Position numbers and translations under genes: made by a program | Shown: one piece after another, positions 8,357-16,077 of the stretch | How the letters are laid out: the number at the start of each line of letters is the position of its first letter | Numbering within the stretch: position 1 is the first letter of the stretch | The notes under the pieces: generated by a model | Told to the model about the DNA's origin: nothing | What the model saw: the letters and a program-made list of their open reading frames with translations, nothing else | Databases searched by the model: none | Source of the DNA: Agromyces ramosus | Lineage (GTDB): Bacteria > Actinomycetota > Actinomycetes > Actinomycetales > Microbacteriaceae | DNA length: 64,000 bases | Assembly (NCBI RefSeq): GCF_004216665.1 | Contig: NZ_SGWY01000003.1 | Coordinates: 833,068 to 897,067, forward strand | Reading direction: 5' to 3'

Positions 8357-8398
8357 AGGGCCGCTCCGCGGGGTGTCCCTCCCCCGCGCAGCGGCCCT
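8357..8398 (-). terminator. Strong hairpin downstream of the 40-residue membrane peptide gene
   Basis: AGGGCCGCT pairs with AGCGGCCCT, and inside it CGCGGGG pairs with CCCCGCG, giving 16 base pairs interrupted by one mismatch around an 8-base loop. It lies 35 bases after the stop of the small gene at 8433. There is no clear T run, as usual in such GC-rich genomes, so calling it a terminator is inference. Confidence 0.55.
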
Positions 8399-8432
8399 GC
8401 GCCCGGGCGCGGCCCGGGCCGTCGCGACGCGC

Positions 8433-8555
8433 TCAGACGGTGCGCGCGAACGTCTCCTTGTGACGGCGGCCGTAGCCGTCGCGCGCCGAGACGACGATCG
8501 AGCCGGCGATGCCGGCGACGGACACGGTGGCGAGGATGGCGAGGAGCGTGAACAC
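8433..8555 (-). CDS. 40-residue single-span membrane peptide
   Basis: A short gene reads from a GTG at 8555 to a TGA at 8433, preceded by a good Shine-Dalgarno sequence (AAAGGAACC, 5-8 bases away). The product begins MFTLLAILATVSVAGIAGSI, a single hydrophobic span. A basic cytoplasmic tail (SARDGYGRRHKETFARTV) follows. It is divergent from the LysR gene, and a strong hairpin follows it. I do not recognise a family. The ribosome-binding site, amphipathic composition, codon use and terminator together support a real gene. Confidence 0.68.
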   Translation of the reverse strand: MFTLLAILATVSVAGIAGSIVVSARDGYGRRHKETFARTV

Positions 8556-8635
8556 GGTGGTTCCTTTCGAATGAGGTGGGCTCGTCGAGCGACGGATGCG
8601 CCGTTGCACGTGTTCGACTCCTCAATTCTGACTCC

Positions 8636-8648
8636 CTGAACCGTTCAG
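8636..8648. promoter_or_regulatory. Palindrome CTGAAC-C-GTTCAG between LysR gene and small membrane gene
   Basis: Six-base arms around one base sit in the 134-bp divergent intergenic region, in front of both genes. It is a possible operator for the LysR protein or another regulator. No direct evidence links it to either. Confidence 0.35.
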
Positions 8649-8675
8649 CACAAGCGCACAATACTTCAATGACGA

Positions 8676-8690
8676 TGTAGGCTGGCTACA
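8676..8690 (+). promoter_or_regulatory. -10 box and inverted repeat at the LysR start
   Basis: TGTAG-N5-CTACA ends on the A of the ATG at 8690. Inside it TAGGCT (8678-8683) sits 6 bases before the start, a leaderless-type promoter. A LysR protein bound here could repress itself. Confidence 0.45.
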
Positions 8691-9649
8691 TGGACGTTCG
8701 TCGTTTGGACCTACTCAGGGAGCTCGCCGAGCGCGGCAGCGTGACGGCCGTCGCCGAGGCCACCGGCCGCACGCCCTCGGCCGTGTCCCAGCAGCTCAAG
8801 GTGCTCGAGCGCGAGGCCGGCATGCCGCTCACCGAGCGCAGCGGACGCGGGCTGGTGCTGACCAGCGCCGGGCACGCACTCGCCCGCAGCGCCGCGGATG
8901 TCGCGATCGCGCTCGAGCGGGCCTCCGCCCTCTGGGACGAGTTCCGGAACCACCCGAGCGGCGAGGTCACGCTGCTCACCTTCCCCACGGTGGGGGCGAC
9001 CCTGCTGCCGAGCGTCCTCGGCGACCTGTCCCAGGTCGCCGGGCTCGTCGTCCGATGCACCGACCTCGACCCCGAGCTCGCGGAGTTCCCCGACCTCACG
9101 GCCGACTACGACATCGTGCTCGCGCACACCATGCCCGGGGTGCTGCCGTGGGGCGGTCGCGGGCTGAGGGCCGTGCCGCTGCTCACCGAGCCGCTCGACA
9201 TCGGTCTCCCCGCCGACCACCGCCTGGCCGGGCGATCGCACGTCACCCCGGCCGACCTGGTCGACGAGACGTGGCTGGGGGTGCCGCCGGGCTTCCCCTT
9301 CGAGCGCATCCTGCATGCCATCGAGCAGGAGGGCGGCAAGCGCGTGCACGTCAGCCAGCGCTTCAGCGACATGCGCATCGTGGAGGCGTTCATCGAGGCC
9401 GGCCTCGGCATCGCGTTCGTGCCGAGGTTCACCTCCGGCACCGTCTCGTCGGGCATCGTGCTGAAGCCGATCCGCGGCGTGGCCTCCGCGCGGCAGATCG
9501 TCGCCCTGGTGCGTCCGGATGTCGCGGAGCGGCTCGCCGTGCGCACGGTGCTCGACGTGCTCGTGGCCCGCGCCGCCCGGCTCGAGCAGGCCTACGGCCA
9601 TCCGTCGCGCGGCGGCGGCGCGATCGAGCCGCCGGCCTCTGCGAACTAG
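8690..9649 (+). CDS. LysR-family transcriptional regulator
   Basis: Transcription factor of 319 residues. An N-terminal winged helix-turn-helix (about 3-60: LDLLRELAERGSVTAVAEATGRTPSAVSQQL in pattern) is followed by a linker helix. A periplasmic-binding-protein-like effector domain covers about 88-295. It is divergent from the small membrane peptide gene and 11 bases upstream of the enoyl-CoA isomerase-like gene. By the usual LysR pattern, either neighbour may be its target. The effector is unknown. Confidence 0.9.
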   Translation: MDVRRLDLLRELAERGSVTAVAEATGRTPSAVSQQLKVLEREAGMPLTERSGRGLVLTSAGHALARSAADVAIALERASALWDEFRNHPSGEVTLLTFPTVGATLLPSVLGDLSQVAGLVVRCTDLDPELAEFPDLTADYDIVLAHTMPGVLPWGGRGLRAVPLLTEPLDIGLPADHRLAGRSHVTPADLVDETWLGVPPGFPFERILHAIEQEGGKRVHVSQRFSDMRIVEAFIEAGLGIAFVPRFTSGTVSSGIVLKPIRGVASARQIVALVRPDVAERLAVRTVLDVLVARAARLEQAYGHPSRGGGAIEPPASAN

Positions 9650-9660
9650 ACTCCTCGATC

Positions 9661-10479
9661 ATGAGCGACGCTGCCCACGACGAGGCGATCCTGTTCGACG
9701 TGCGTGACGGGCTCGCCCACGTCACGCTCAACCGCCCGTCCCGCCTGAACGCGGTCGACCCCCACGCCATCAGGCGGTGGCAGTCGATCGCGCACGAGAT
9801 CGCCGAGCGCGACGACATCGGTGCGGTGCTCTTCGACGCGGAGGGACGCGCGTTCTGCGCCGGCGGCGACGTGCGGGCGATGGCCGAGCTGGCCGGCTCG
9901 TCGGATGCCCCGGGGCGGACGATCACCGACCTCGCCGACCTGATCCACGACGGGCACCGCACCCTGCGCGAGAGCACGAAGCCCATCGTCGCCGCCGTGC
10001 AGGGGCCCGTCGCGGGCGGCGGACTCGGCTTCATGCTCGTGGCCGACCTCGTCGTGGCATCCGACCGCGCGACCTTCGCCAGCCGGTACGCCGACGTCGG
10101 GCTCACCCCCGACTGCGGCGTGAGCACGCTCCTGCCCGAAGCGGTGGGCACGCGGCGGGCGCTCGAGCTCACGCTCACCTCGCGCACGCTGACCGCTGCC
10201 GAAGCCCTCGACTGGGGGCTCGTCGCGGAGGTCGTGGCGCCCGACGCGCTCGACGCATGCGCACGCGAGATCGCCGGCGCGTGGCTGTCGGGCGCGACCG
10301 ACGCCTTCGGGCAGGCCAAGCGCCTCGTGCGCTCGGGGCTGTCCCGGAGCTTCCGAGACGCGCTCGACGACGAGGCCCGTACGATCGGGGCCGCCTTCGA
10401 GACCCCCCACGCGCAGGCGGCCGTCGCGCGGTTCGCCGCCGGCTCCGAACGGCGACCCGTCGGCGGCGCATCCGACTGA
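9661..10479 (+). CDS. Enoyl-CoA hydratase/isomerase (crotonase) family, PaaG-like
   Basis: Crotonase-fold enzyme of 272 residues acting on acyl-CoA thioesters. The oxyanion-hole segments AFCAGGDVRAM and GPVAGGGLGFMLVAD are present. The two glutamates of true enoyl-CoA hydratase (in CELAMM and PEILLG of the rat enzyme) are replaced by Gly and by A/D. The protein instead has the VGLTPDCGVSTLLP segment typical of PaaG-type isomerases, so delta-isomerase activity is more likely than hydration. I use the ATG at 9661, which follows a TAGACT box; the same frame stays open upstream within the LysR gene but has no coding look. Confidence 0.85.
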   Translation: MSDAAHDEAILFDVRDGLAHVTLNRPSRLNAVDPHAIRRWQSIAHEIAERDDIGAVLFDAEGRAFCAGGDVRAMAELAGSSDAPGRTITDLADLIHDGHRTLRESTKPIVAAVQGPVAGGGLGFMLVADLVVASDRATFASRYADVGLTPDCGVSTLLPEAVGTRRALELTLTSRTLTAAEALDWGLVAEVVAPDALDACAREIAGAWLSGATDAFGQAKRLVRSGLSRSFRDALDDEARTIGAAFETPHAQAAVARFAAGSERRPVGGASD

Positions 10480-10512
10480 CCGCCGCGAACCGAATCCCGA
10501 ACGGAGGGCACG

Positions 10513-10995
10513 ATGCAGGATCCGGCCGAGGAACTCGCGGGCCTCGCCCAGGAGATCGCGCGACGGGCACGTGACGCGGGGATGACGGTCGCGGCCGCGG
10601 AATCGCTGACCACCGGCGCGATCTCGAACGCCCTCGGCGCCGCCCCTGAGGCATCCGAATGGCTGCGCGGCGGCGTCGTCGCCTACGCGGAGGGCGTCAA
10701 GCGCGACCTGCTCGGTGTCACGGCCGACAAGGTCGCTTCGGCGCAGTGCGCGCGCGAGCTCGCGGCCGGCGTCGCCCGCCTGCTCGACGCGGATGCCGCC
10801 GTCGCCGTCACCGGGGTCGGCGGGCCCGATCCCGACGAGGGCGAGCCGCCGGGCAGCGTATACGGGTCGGTGGCCGTGCGCGGCCGCATCCGCGATGTGC
10901 ACTGGCAGTTCGAAGGGGACCCGGCGGAGGTGGTGCACCGCACCGCCCGCGCCGCGCTGGAGCTGCTCCGCGACGCGCTGCCGCCCTCGTCCTGA
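10513..10995 (+). CDS. CinA C-terminal family protein, nicotinamide-nucleotide amidohydrolase-like
   Basis: Stand-alone CinA C-terminal domain of 160 residues. In the family (PncC) it deamidates nicotinamide mononucleotide to nicotinate mononucleotide, recycling NAD by-products. Signature segments are VAAAESLTTGAISNAL, GGVVAYAEGVKRDLLGV and VTGVGGPDPDEGEPPGSVY. GGAGGG before the ATG at 10513 (gaacggagggcacg) is a good ribosome-binding site. In many actinobacteria a CinA-domain gene lies by pgsA and recA, but here it stands between a crotonase and a GntR gene. Confidence 0.9.
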   Translation: MQDPAEELAGLAQEIARRARDAGMTVAAAESLTTGAISNALGAAPEASEWLRGGVVAYAEGVKRDLLGVTADKVASAQCARELAAGVARLLDADAAVAVTGVGGPDPDEGEPPGSVYGSVAVRGRIRDVHWQFEGDPAEVVHRTARAALELLRDALPPSS

Positions 10996-11020
10996 CCCGG
11001 CCCGCGAGCGGCGAGGTGGC

Positions 11021-11054
11021 TTGACGACGAGGGGTATGTGGTGTGCGATATATT
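11021..11054 (+). promoter_or_regulatory. Promoter of the GntR-family gene
   Basis: TTGACG at 11021-11026 and an AT-rich GCGATATATT stretch at 11045-11054 give -35 and -10 elements about 18-20 bases apart. The start point would fall on or near the GTG at 11057. Confidence 0.5.
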
Positions 11055-11056
11055 GC

Positions 11057-11770
11057 GTGCCGATTCCCCATGATGCTTCCCCCGCCGACCGCACGCTCCT
11101 CCGCGACGGCGTCTTCCGCCGCCTGCGGGACGCCATCGTCGACGGCACGTTCGAACCCGGCGAGCAGCTCAAGGACGGGGAGCTGGCCACCTGGCTCGGA
11201 GTGAGTCGCACCCCGGTGCGGGAGGCGCTGCTGCGACTCGCGCACGGAGGGCTGGTGGTGGCGCAGCCGGGTCGGTCGACGATCGTGAGCACGCTCGACC
11301 GGCGGGCGGTCTGGAACGCGCGCGACGTCGTCGCGGCGATGCACGAGCTCGCGGTTCGCGAGGCGGTGCCGCAGGTCACCGAGGCCGATCTCGAGGCGAT
11401 GCGCGATGCGAACCGGCGTTTCGCGTCGGCCATCGACGCCCGGGACGTCGAGGCCGCGCTGCGTGCCGACGACGACTTCCACGGCGTGCTCGTGGCGGTC
11501 GCCGGCAACGGCGCACTCGACACGGTGCTCGACCAGTTCATGCCCGTGCTCCGCCGAGCCGAGTACCTGCGGTTCACCTCCCTCGACGGGCGCGCCTCGG
11601 TCGCGCGTCACGACGAGCTGATCCGCCTCGCCGCCGCCCTCGACGTGGAAGGAGCCGCCGCGGTCGCCTTCGACACGTGGCACAGCCTGCCGACCGTCGA
11701 CCCGACCGGCGACGGCGGCGACCACGGCAACGGCGATGGACCGCCCGAACCGGCGAGCACGAGGGAGTGA
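11057..11770 (+). CDS. GntR-family transcriptional regulator (FadR/FCD subfamily)
   Basis: Metabolite-responsive regulator of 237 residues. The N-terminal winged helix (about 10-75) contains RLRDAIVDGTFEPGEQLKDGELATWLGVSRTPVREAL in pattern, a textbook GntR motif. An all-helical FCD-type effector domain follows, with metal-ligand-like His and Asp residues (DDDFH, RHDELI). The tail is short and Gly/Asp-rich. I choose the GTG at 11057 because the promoter elements overlap the alternative upstream ATG at 11036. It is convergent with the pyrimidine operon and ends 68 bases from its last gene. Whether it controls that operon is open. Confidence 0.88.
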   Translation: MPIPHDASPADRTLLRDGVFRRLRDAIVDGTFEPGEQLKDGELATWLGVSRTPVREALLRLAHGGLVVAQPGRSTIVSTLDRRAVWNARDVVAAMHELAVREAVPQVTEADLEAMRDANRRFASAIDARDVEAALRADDDFHGVLVAVAGNGALDTVLDQFMPVLRRAEYLRFTSLDGRASVARHDELIRLAAALDVEGAAAVAFDTWHSLPTVDPTGDGGDHGNGDGPPEPASTRE

Positions 11771-11837
11771 CGCCGCTCCCGGTCACGCCGGAACGGCGGT
11801 CACGGCCTCGTGATCGCTCGGGGCGGCTCACCCCCGA

Positions 11838-13370
11838 TCAGTCGTGCTGCGGGAACCCCAGGTTCAGCCCGCCGTGGCTCGGGTCGAGCCAGCGCGAGGT
11901 GATCGCCTTCTCCTGCGTGAAGAAGTCGAACCCTCGCGGGCCGTAGGCCTTGGCGTCGCCGAACAGCGAGTCCTTCCAGCCGCCGAACGAGTGGTAGGCC
12001 ACCGGCACCGGGATCGGCACGTTGATGCCGACCATGCCGACCGTCACCTCGCGCTGGAATCGCCGCGCGGCGCCGCCGTCGTTCGTGAAGATGGCGGTGC
12101 CGTTGCCGTACCTGCTCGAGTTGATGAGGTCGAGCCCGTCCTCGTAGCCGTCGACCCGCACGACCGAGAGCACCGGTCCGAAGATCTCGTCGCGATACAC
12201 GGCCGATGAGGTCGGCACCTTGTCGACGAGGGTCGGGCCGAGCCAGAATCCGTCGGGCTCGCCGTCGACCTCGGGGTCGCGTCCGTCGACCACGACGGCG
12301 GCCCCGTCGGTCGCCGCGACGTCGAGGTAGCCCGCGACCTTGTCGCGGTGCTCGCGCGTGATGAGGGGACCCATGTCGCAGCCGCGGGTGCCGTCGCCGA
12401 TCTTCAGCCGCGACATCCGCTCGGCAACCTTCGCGACGAACTCGTCGGCGATGGAGTCGACGGCGAGCACCGCCGAGATGGCCATGCAGCGCTCCCCGGC
12501 CGACCCGAAGCCCGCGTTCACGGCAGCGTCGGCCGCGAGGTCGAGGTCGGCGTCGGGCAGCACGAGCATGTGGTTCTTCGCGCCGCCGAGCGCCTGCACG
12601 CGCTTGCCGTTGGCCGTCGCCGTCGAGTAGATGTACTGGGCGATCGGCGTCGAGCCGACGAACGAGATCGAGCGCACGATCGGATGATGCAGCAGCGCGT
12701 CGACGGCGACCTTGTCGCCGTGCACGACGTTGAGCACGCCGTCGGGAAGGCCCGCCTCCTGCATGAGCTTCGCGAGCCACACCGCGGCGCTCGGGTCCTT
12801 CTCGGAGGGCTTCAGCACCACGGTGTTGCCCGTCGCGATCGCCAGCGGGAAGAACCACAGCGGCACCATGGCCGGGAAGTTGAACGGGCTGATGATGCCC
12901 ACCACCCCGACCGGCTGGCGCGTCGTGTAGACGTCGATGCCCGTCGAGACGTTCTCGGAGTACTCGCCCTTCGTGTAGCCCGGCATGGCGCAGGCGAGCT
13001 CGACGACCTCGAGTCCGCGCGCGATCTCGCCCGCGGCATCCGAGGTCACCTTGCCGTGCTCGCTCGTGAGGATCGCGGCGAGCTCGCCCGTGCGCGCGTT
13101 CAGCAGCTCGCGGAACGCGAACATCACCTGCTGCCGCTTCGCGATCGACGTGTCCCGCCAGGCGGGGAACGCCCGCGCGGCGGCCTGGACGGCGAGGTCG
13201 ACGTCTTCCGTGGAGGCGAAGCGGACGCGCTTCTGCTCGACGCCGAGCGCGGGGTTGTAGACGGGTCCGCTGCGGTCGGAATCGCCGGCGACGGATGCCC
13301 CGTCGATCCAGTGCTCGACGGTCGCCGTCTCGGCGGCCCGCGGCTGGGTTTCGGTCAGTGTCTGGCTCAT
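11838..13370 (-). CDS. mmsA: CoA-acylating methylmalonate-semialdehyde dehydrogenase
   Basis: NAD-dependent aldehyde dehydrogenase (510 residues) turning (methyl)malonate semialdehyde plus CoA into propionyl-CoA or acetyl-CoA with loss of CO2. The active-site Cys is in FGSAGERCMAIS near residue 300. The MMSDH-type PFNFPAMVPLWFFP, GGAKNHMLVLPDADL and EIFGPVLSVVRVD segments are all present. It starts 3 bases after the aminotransferase stop and is the last gene of the operon. There it would take malonate semialdehyde from beta-alanine (uracil route) or methylmalonate semialdehyde from beta-aminoisobutyrate (thymine route). Confidence 0.93.
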   Translation of the reverse strand: MSQTLTETQPRAAETATVEHWIDGASVAGDSDRSGPVYNPALGVEQKRVRFASTEDVDLAVQAAARAFPAWRDTSIAKRQQVMFAFRELLNARTGELAAILTSEHGKVTSDAAGEIARGLEVVELACAMPGYTKGEYSENVSTGIDVYTTRQPVGVVGIISPFNFPAMVPLWFFPLAIATGNTVVLKPSEKDPSAAVWLAKLMQEAGLPDGVLNVVHGDKVAVDALLHHPIVRSISFVGSTPIAQYIYSTATANGKRVQALGGAKNHMLVLPDADLDLAADAAVNAGFGSAGERCMAISAVLAVDSIADEFVAKVAERMSRLKIGDGTRGCDMGPLITREHRDKVAGYLDVAATDGAAVVVDGRDPEVDGEPDGFWLGPTLVDKVPTSSAVYRDEIFGPVLSVVRVDGYEDGLDLINSSRYGNGTAIFTNDGGAARRFQREVTVGMVGINVPIPVPVAYHSFGGWKDSLFGDAKAYGPRGFDFFTQEKAITSRWLDPSHGGLNLGFPQHD

Positions 13371-13373
13371 GAG

Positions 13374-14702
13374 TCAGCCCTCTCCTTCGAGTGCGGTGCT
13401 CAGTACTTCATCGTAGATCGGCATCGCCTCGGCGACATCCTCGACCGTGACGACGCACGGGGGCACCACGTGGATGCGATTGTCCTGGATGAACGGCAGC
13501 AGGCCGCGCGCCACCAGCCCGGACTTGATCCGGCCCATCGCGGCGGCCGGCAGGGGTTCGCGCGTGTCGCGGTCGGCGACCAGCTCGATCGCCCAGAACA
13601 CGCCTTCGCCGCGCACCTCGCCGATCACGGCGTGTCGCTCGGCGAGCTCGGCGAGCGCCGGGCCGATCTCGGTCTCGCCGATCGCGCGCGCGTTCTCGAC
13701 GATGCCCTCCGACTCCATGGCGTCGAGCGTCGCGACGATGGAAGCCATCGCGAGCGGATGCCCCGAGTAGGTGAGCCCGCCCGGGAACACGCGGTCGTCG
13801 AACGTGGCGGCGATCGGGTCGGAGATGACGACGCCGCCCGCGGGGATGTAGCCCGAGTTCACGCCCTTCGCGAAGGTGATCAGGTCGGGCCTGACCTCGT
13901 AGCCGTCGAACGCGAACCAGCGGCCGCTGCGACCGAACCCGCACATCACCTCGTCGAGGATGAGCAGGATGCCGTGACGGTCGGCGAGCTCGCGCACGCC
14001 GGCGAGGTAGCCGGGCGGCGGCAGCATGATGCCCGCCGTGCCCGGGATGGTCTCGAGCAGGATCGCGGCGATCGACGACGGCCCCTCGGCCTCGATGACG
14101 CGGCGCAGGTGGTGCAGGGCGCGCTCCGACTCCTCCTCGGGCGTCGTCGCCCAGAACTCGGAGCGGTAGAGGTAGGGCCCGAAGAAGTGCACGTGGCCCC
14201 GCGCGAACTCGTTCGGGATGCGTCGCCAGTCGCCCGTGGACACGATCGCCGCGCCCGTGTTGCCGTGGTACGAGCGGTAGGTCGAGAGGATCTTGTCGCG
14301 CCCGGTGTGGAGGCGCGCCATCCGGATCGCGTTCTCGTTGGCGTCGGCGCCGCCGTTCGTGAAGAACACCTTGTGGAACCCGGGCGGCGCATGGCCGATG
14401 ATGCGCTTCGCGGCCTCGCCGCGGGCCAGGCTCACGGTCGAGGGCGCGATCGTCGTGAGCAGTTCGGCCTGCTCGCGGATCGCCTGCACGACGGCCGGAT
14501 GCTGGTGGCCGATGTTGACGTTCACGAGCTGGCTCGAGAAGTCGAGGTACTCGCGCCCGGCGTGATCCCAGACGCGGCATCCGCGGCCACTGGCGACGAC
14601 CAGCGACGACAGTTGCGACTGCGCCGACCACGAGTGGAAGACGTGGTCGCGGTCGAGCCCGCGGGCGAGCTCGTCGAGGTCCTCGGCGAGGTTCTCGGTC
14701 AT
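13374..14702 (-). CDS. Class III aminotransferase, probable beta-alanine/beta-aminoisobutyrate transaminase
   Basis: PLP enzyme of 442 residues, fold type I, omega-aminotransferase family. The cofactor-binding pattern is FFTNGGADANENAIRMAR, then LILDEVMCGFGRSG (Asp for the pyridine nitrogen) and ITFAKGVNSGYIPAGG (Schiff-base Lys). I start at the ATG at 14702, preceded by AAAGG; the open frame continues upstream through a short repeat with no coding character. From context it should transfer the amino group of beta-alanine and beta-aminoisobutyrate to pyruvate or 2-oxoglutarate. It follows the binding-protein gene across a hairpin and an 8-bp tandem repeat, so its expression may be uncoupled from the transporter. 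Confidence 0.9.
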   Translation of the reverse strand: MTENLAEDLDELARGLDRDHVFHSWSAQSQLSSLVVASGRGCRVWDHAGREYLDFSSQLVNVNIGHQHPAVVQAIREQAELLTTIAPSTVSLARGEAAKRIIGHAPPGFHKVFFTNGGADANENAIRMARLHTGRDKILSTYRSYHGNTGAAIVSTGDWRRIPNEFARGHVHFFGPYLYRSEFWATTPEEESERALHHLRRVIEAEGPSSIAAILLETIPGTAGIMLPPPGYLAGVRELADRHGILLILDEVMCGFGRSGRWFAFDGYEVRPDLITFAKGVNSGYIPAGGVVISDPIAATFDDRVFPGGLTYSGHPLAMASIVATLDAMESEGIVENARAIGETEIGPALAELAERHAVIGEVRGEGVFWAIELVADRDTREPLPAAAMGRIKSGLVARGLLPFIQDNRIHVVPPCVVTVEDVAEAMPIYDEVLSTALEGEG

Positions 14703-14730
14703 GGCTTCGGTGCCTTTCGTTCGGATGCGA

Positions 14731-14778
14731 CGGTGTCGCGGTGTCGCAGTGTCGCGGTGTCGCGGTGTCGCGGTGTCG
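14731..14778. repeat. Tandem repeat, six copies of an 8-bp unit
   Basis: Six head-to-tail copies of cggtgtcg (third copy cagtgtcg) lie between the binding-protein and aminotransferase genes, 29 bases upstream of the aminotransferase start. Its place between a hairpin and a ribosome-binding site makes copy-number change a possible way to alter expression. Confidence 0.9.
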
Positions 14779-14786
14779 GCGGTGGC

Positions 14787-14830
14787 GGATGCCGCGCGGC
14801 CGGCCGGGACGCACCGGCCGCGCGGCATCC
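14787..14830 (-). terminator. 17-bp perfect hairpin after the binding-protein gene
   Basis: GGATGCCGCGCGGCCGG and its exact complement flank a 10-base loop, starting 7 bases after the binding-protein stop at 14837. It would act as a terminator or, since the operon continues, as a partial terminator or mRNA 3'-end stabiliser. Such hairpins often raise the level of binding-protein mRNA over distal genes. The arms are built on the GGATGCC motif. Confidence 0.7.
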
Positions 14831-14836
14831 GGACCG

Positions 14837-15979
14837 CTAGTTGCCGCCCTCCTCGAGCGTGACCTCGATCGGCTCGTAGTCCGCGCCGAGGATGTCGACC
14901 CCGTCGGCCTCGAGGTTCTCGAGGGCCTGGTCGACGTACTCGTTCGTGTACGCCGTGTCGGGCGGGTCGGTGGTGATGACCTGGGCGCCGTCCTGGTTCT
15001 TGGTGCCCAGCGCCATCTCGACCGTGGCATCCCACGCGATCTCGTTGATGTGCCCGATGCCGTCGGTGGAGGGCCAGATCAGCTTGTTGATCTCGTTGGC
15101 CATCCACAGCTGGTGGCTCGTGCCGAGGGTGGACCCGGCCGCGGTGACCGCGTCGGCGGCCGCCTGCGGGTCGTCGCGCTGGTCGATCCAGCCGAGGATC
15201 GCGCCCTGGATGAGCTTGACCGCCGTGTCGGCGTACTCCTCGTCGGATTCGAGCCGCTCGGTGTTCGCCCAGATCGCGTCCTGGAGCATCGAGGTGCCGA
15301 CCTCGTTCCAGTCGATGACCGAGAAGTCCTCGGGCTGGTAGAGCTCGCCGGTCTCGGGGTTGACGGCCTCGAGCAGCTGCGCGTACTCGTTGTAGGTCAT
15401 GGCCTGCGCGGCGTCGATCTCGCGATTCAGCAGGGCGTTCATGTCGAAGTTCTGCTGCACGATCGTGTAGCCCGACGCGTTCGCCTCGGTGAGGCCCGCG
15501 AAGAGCTCCCACTCGTTGCCGAATCCCCAGCTGCCGACCTGCTTGTTCGACAGGTCCGCGGGCCCCTCGATGCCGCTGTCGGCCCAGGCGACCTGCAGGG
15601 TGCCGCTGCGCTCGAAGATCTGCGCGATGTTCGTGATGTTCGCGCCCGCCTCGATGGACGCGAGCGCCTTCGGCACCCACGCGATGGCGAAGTCCACGTC
15701 GCCGGCGGCGAGCACGTCCTGCGGCACGATGTCGACCGCGCCCGGGATGATCTCGACGTCGAGGCCGAGGTCCTCCCAGTACCCGTTCGCCTGGGCGAGG
15801 TAGTACCCGCCGAACTGGGCCTGCGTGAGCCACTGGAGCTGGAGGGTCACCGGCGTGAGTTCGCCGTCCCCGCCGTCCGTGGCGTCGTCGGTGTCGGTGC
15901 CCCCGCTGGTGCAGCCGGCGAGCACGAGCGCGGTCGCGGCGGCTGCCGCCGCGCCCGCGATGATCCTGTTGCGCATCAT
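14837..15979 (-). CDS. NMT1/THI5-like substrate-binding lipoprotein of ABC importer
   Basis: Extracytoplasmic binding protein (380 residues) of the SsuA/ThiY/NMT1 family. The lipobox LAGC follows a hydrophobic signal within residues 1-23, so it is a lipid-anchored receptor. The core shows VTLQLQWLTQAQFGGYYLAQANGYW in pattern, as in THI5-like binders of pyrimidine-type rings. VDFAIAWVPKALA and GSWGFGNEWELFAGL also fit. ATGATG start at 15979 is preceded by GGAGAGGAA. From its operon the ligand is probably a pyrimidine, dihydropyrimidine or hydantoin. Confidence 0.88.
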   Translation of the reverse strand: MMRNRIIAGAAAAAATALVLAGCTSGGTDTDDATDGGDGELTPVTLQLQWLTQAQFGGYYLAQANGYWEDLGLDVEIIPGAVDIVPQDVLAAGDVDFAIAWVPKALASIEAGANITNIAQIFERSGTLQVAWADSGIEGPADLSNKQVGSWGFGNEWELFAGLTEANASGYTIVQQNFDMNALLNREIDAAQAMTYNEYAQLLEAVNPETGELYQPEDFSVIDWNEVGTSMLQDAIWANTERLESDEEYADTAVKLIQGAILGWIDQRDDPQAAADAVTAAGSTLGTSHQLWMANEINKLIWPSTDGIGHINEIAWDATVEMALGTKNQDGAQVITTDPPDTAYTNEYVDQALENLEADGVDILGADYEPIEVTLEEGGN

Positions 15980-16077
15980 CTGCGTTCCTCTCCTGGTGGT
16001 GGTGCTCTGTGGTGCGGTTCCGACCGGCAGGGGTGCCGGTGGCGTGGGCCGCGCGTCGTCGCGCGACGTGGCTCGGG

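Noticed and set aside
14731..14778. Short tandem repeats considered as a CRISPR array
   Set aside because: Unit is 8 bp with no spacers and there are no cas genes. The same applies to the 10-bp repeats at 30021.
12348..14840. Open frame of 830 codons on the plus strand
   Set aside because: Antisense to the dehydrogenase and aminotransferase genes, with no recognisable domain and arginine/histidine-rich composition.
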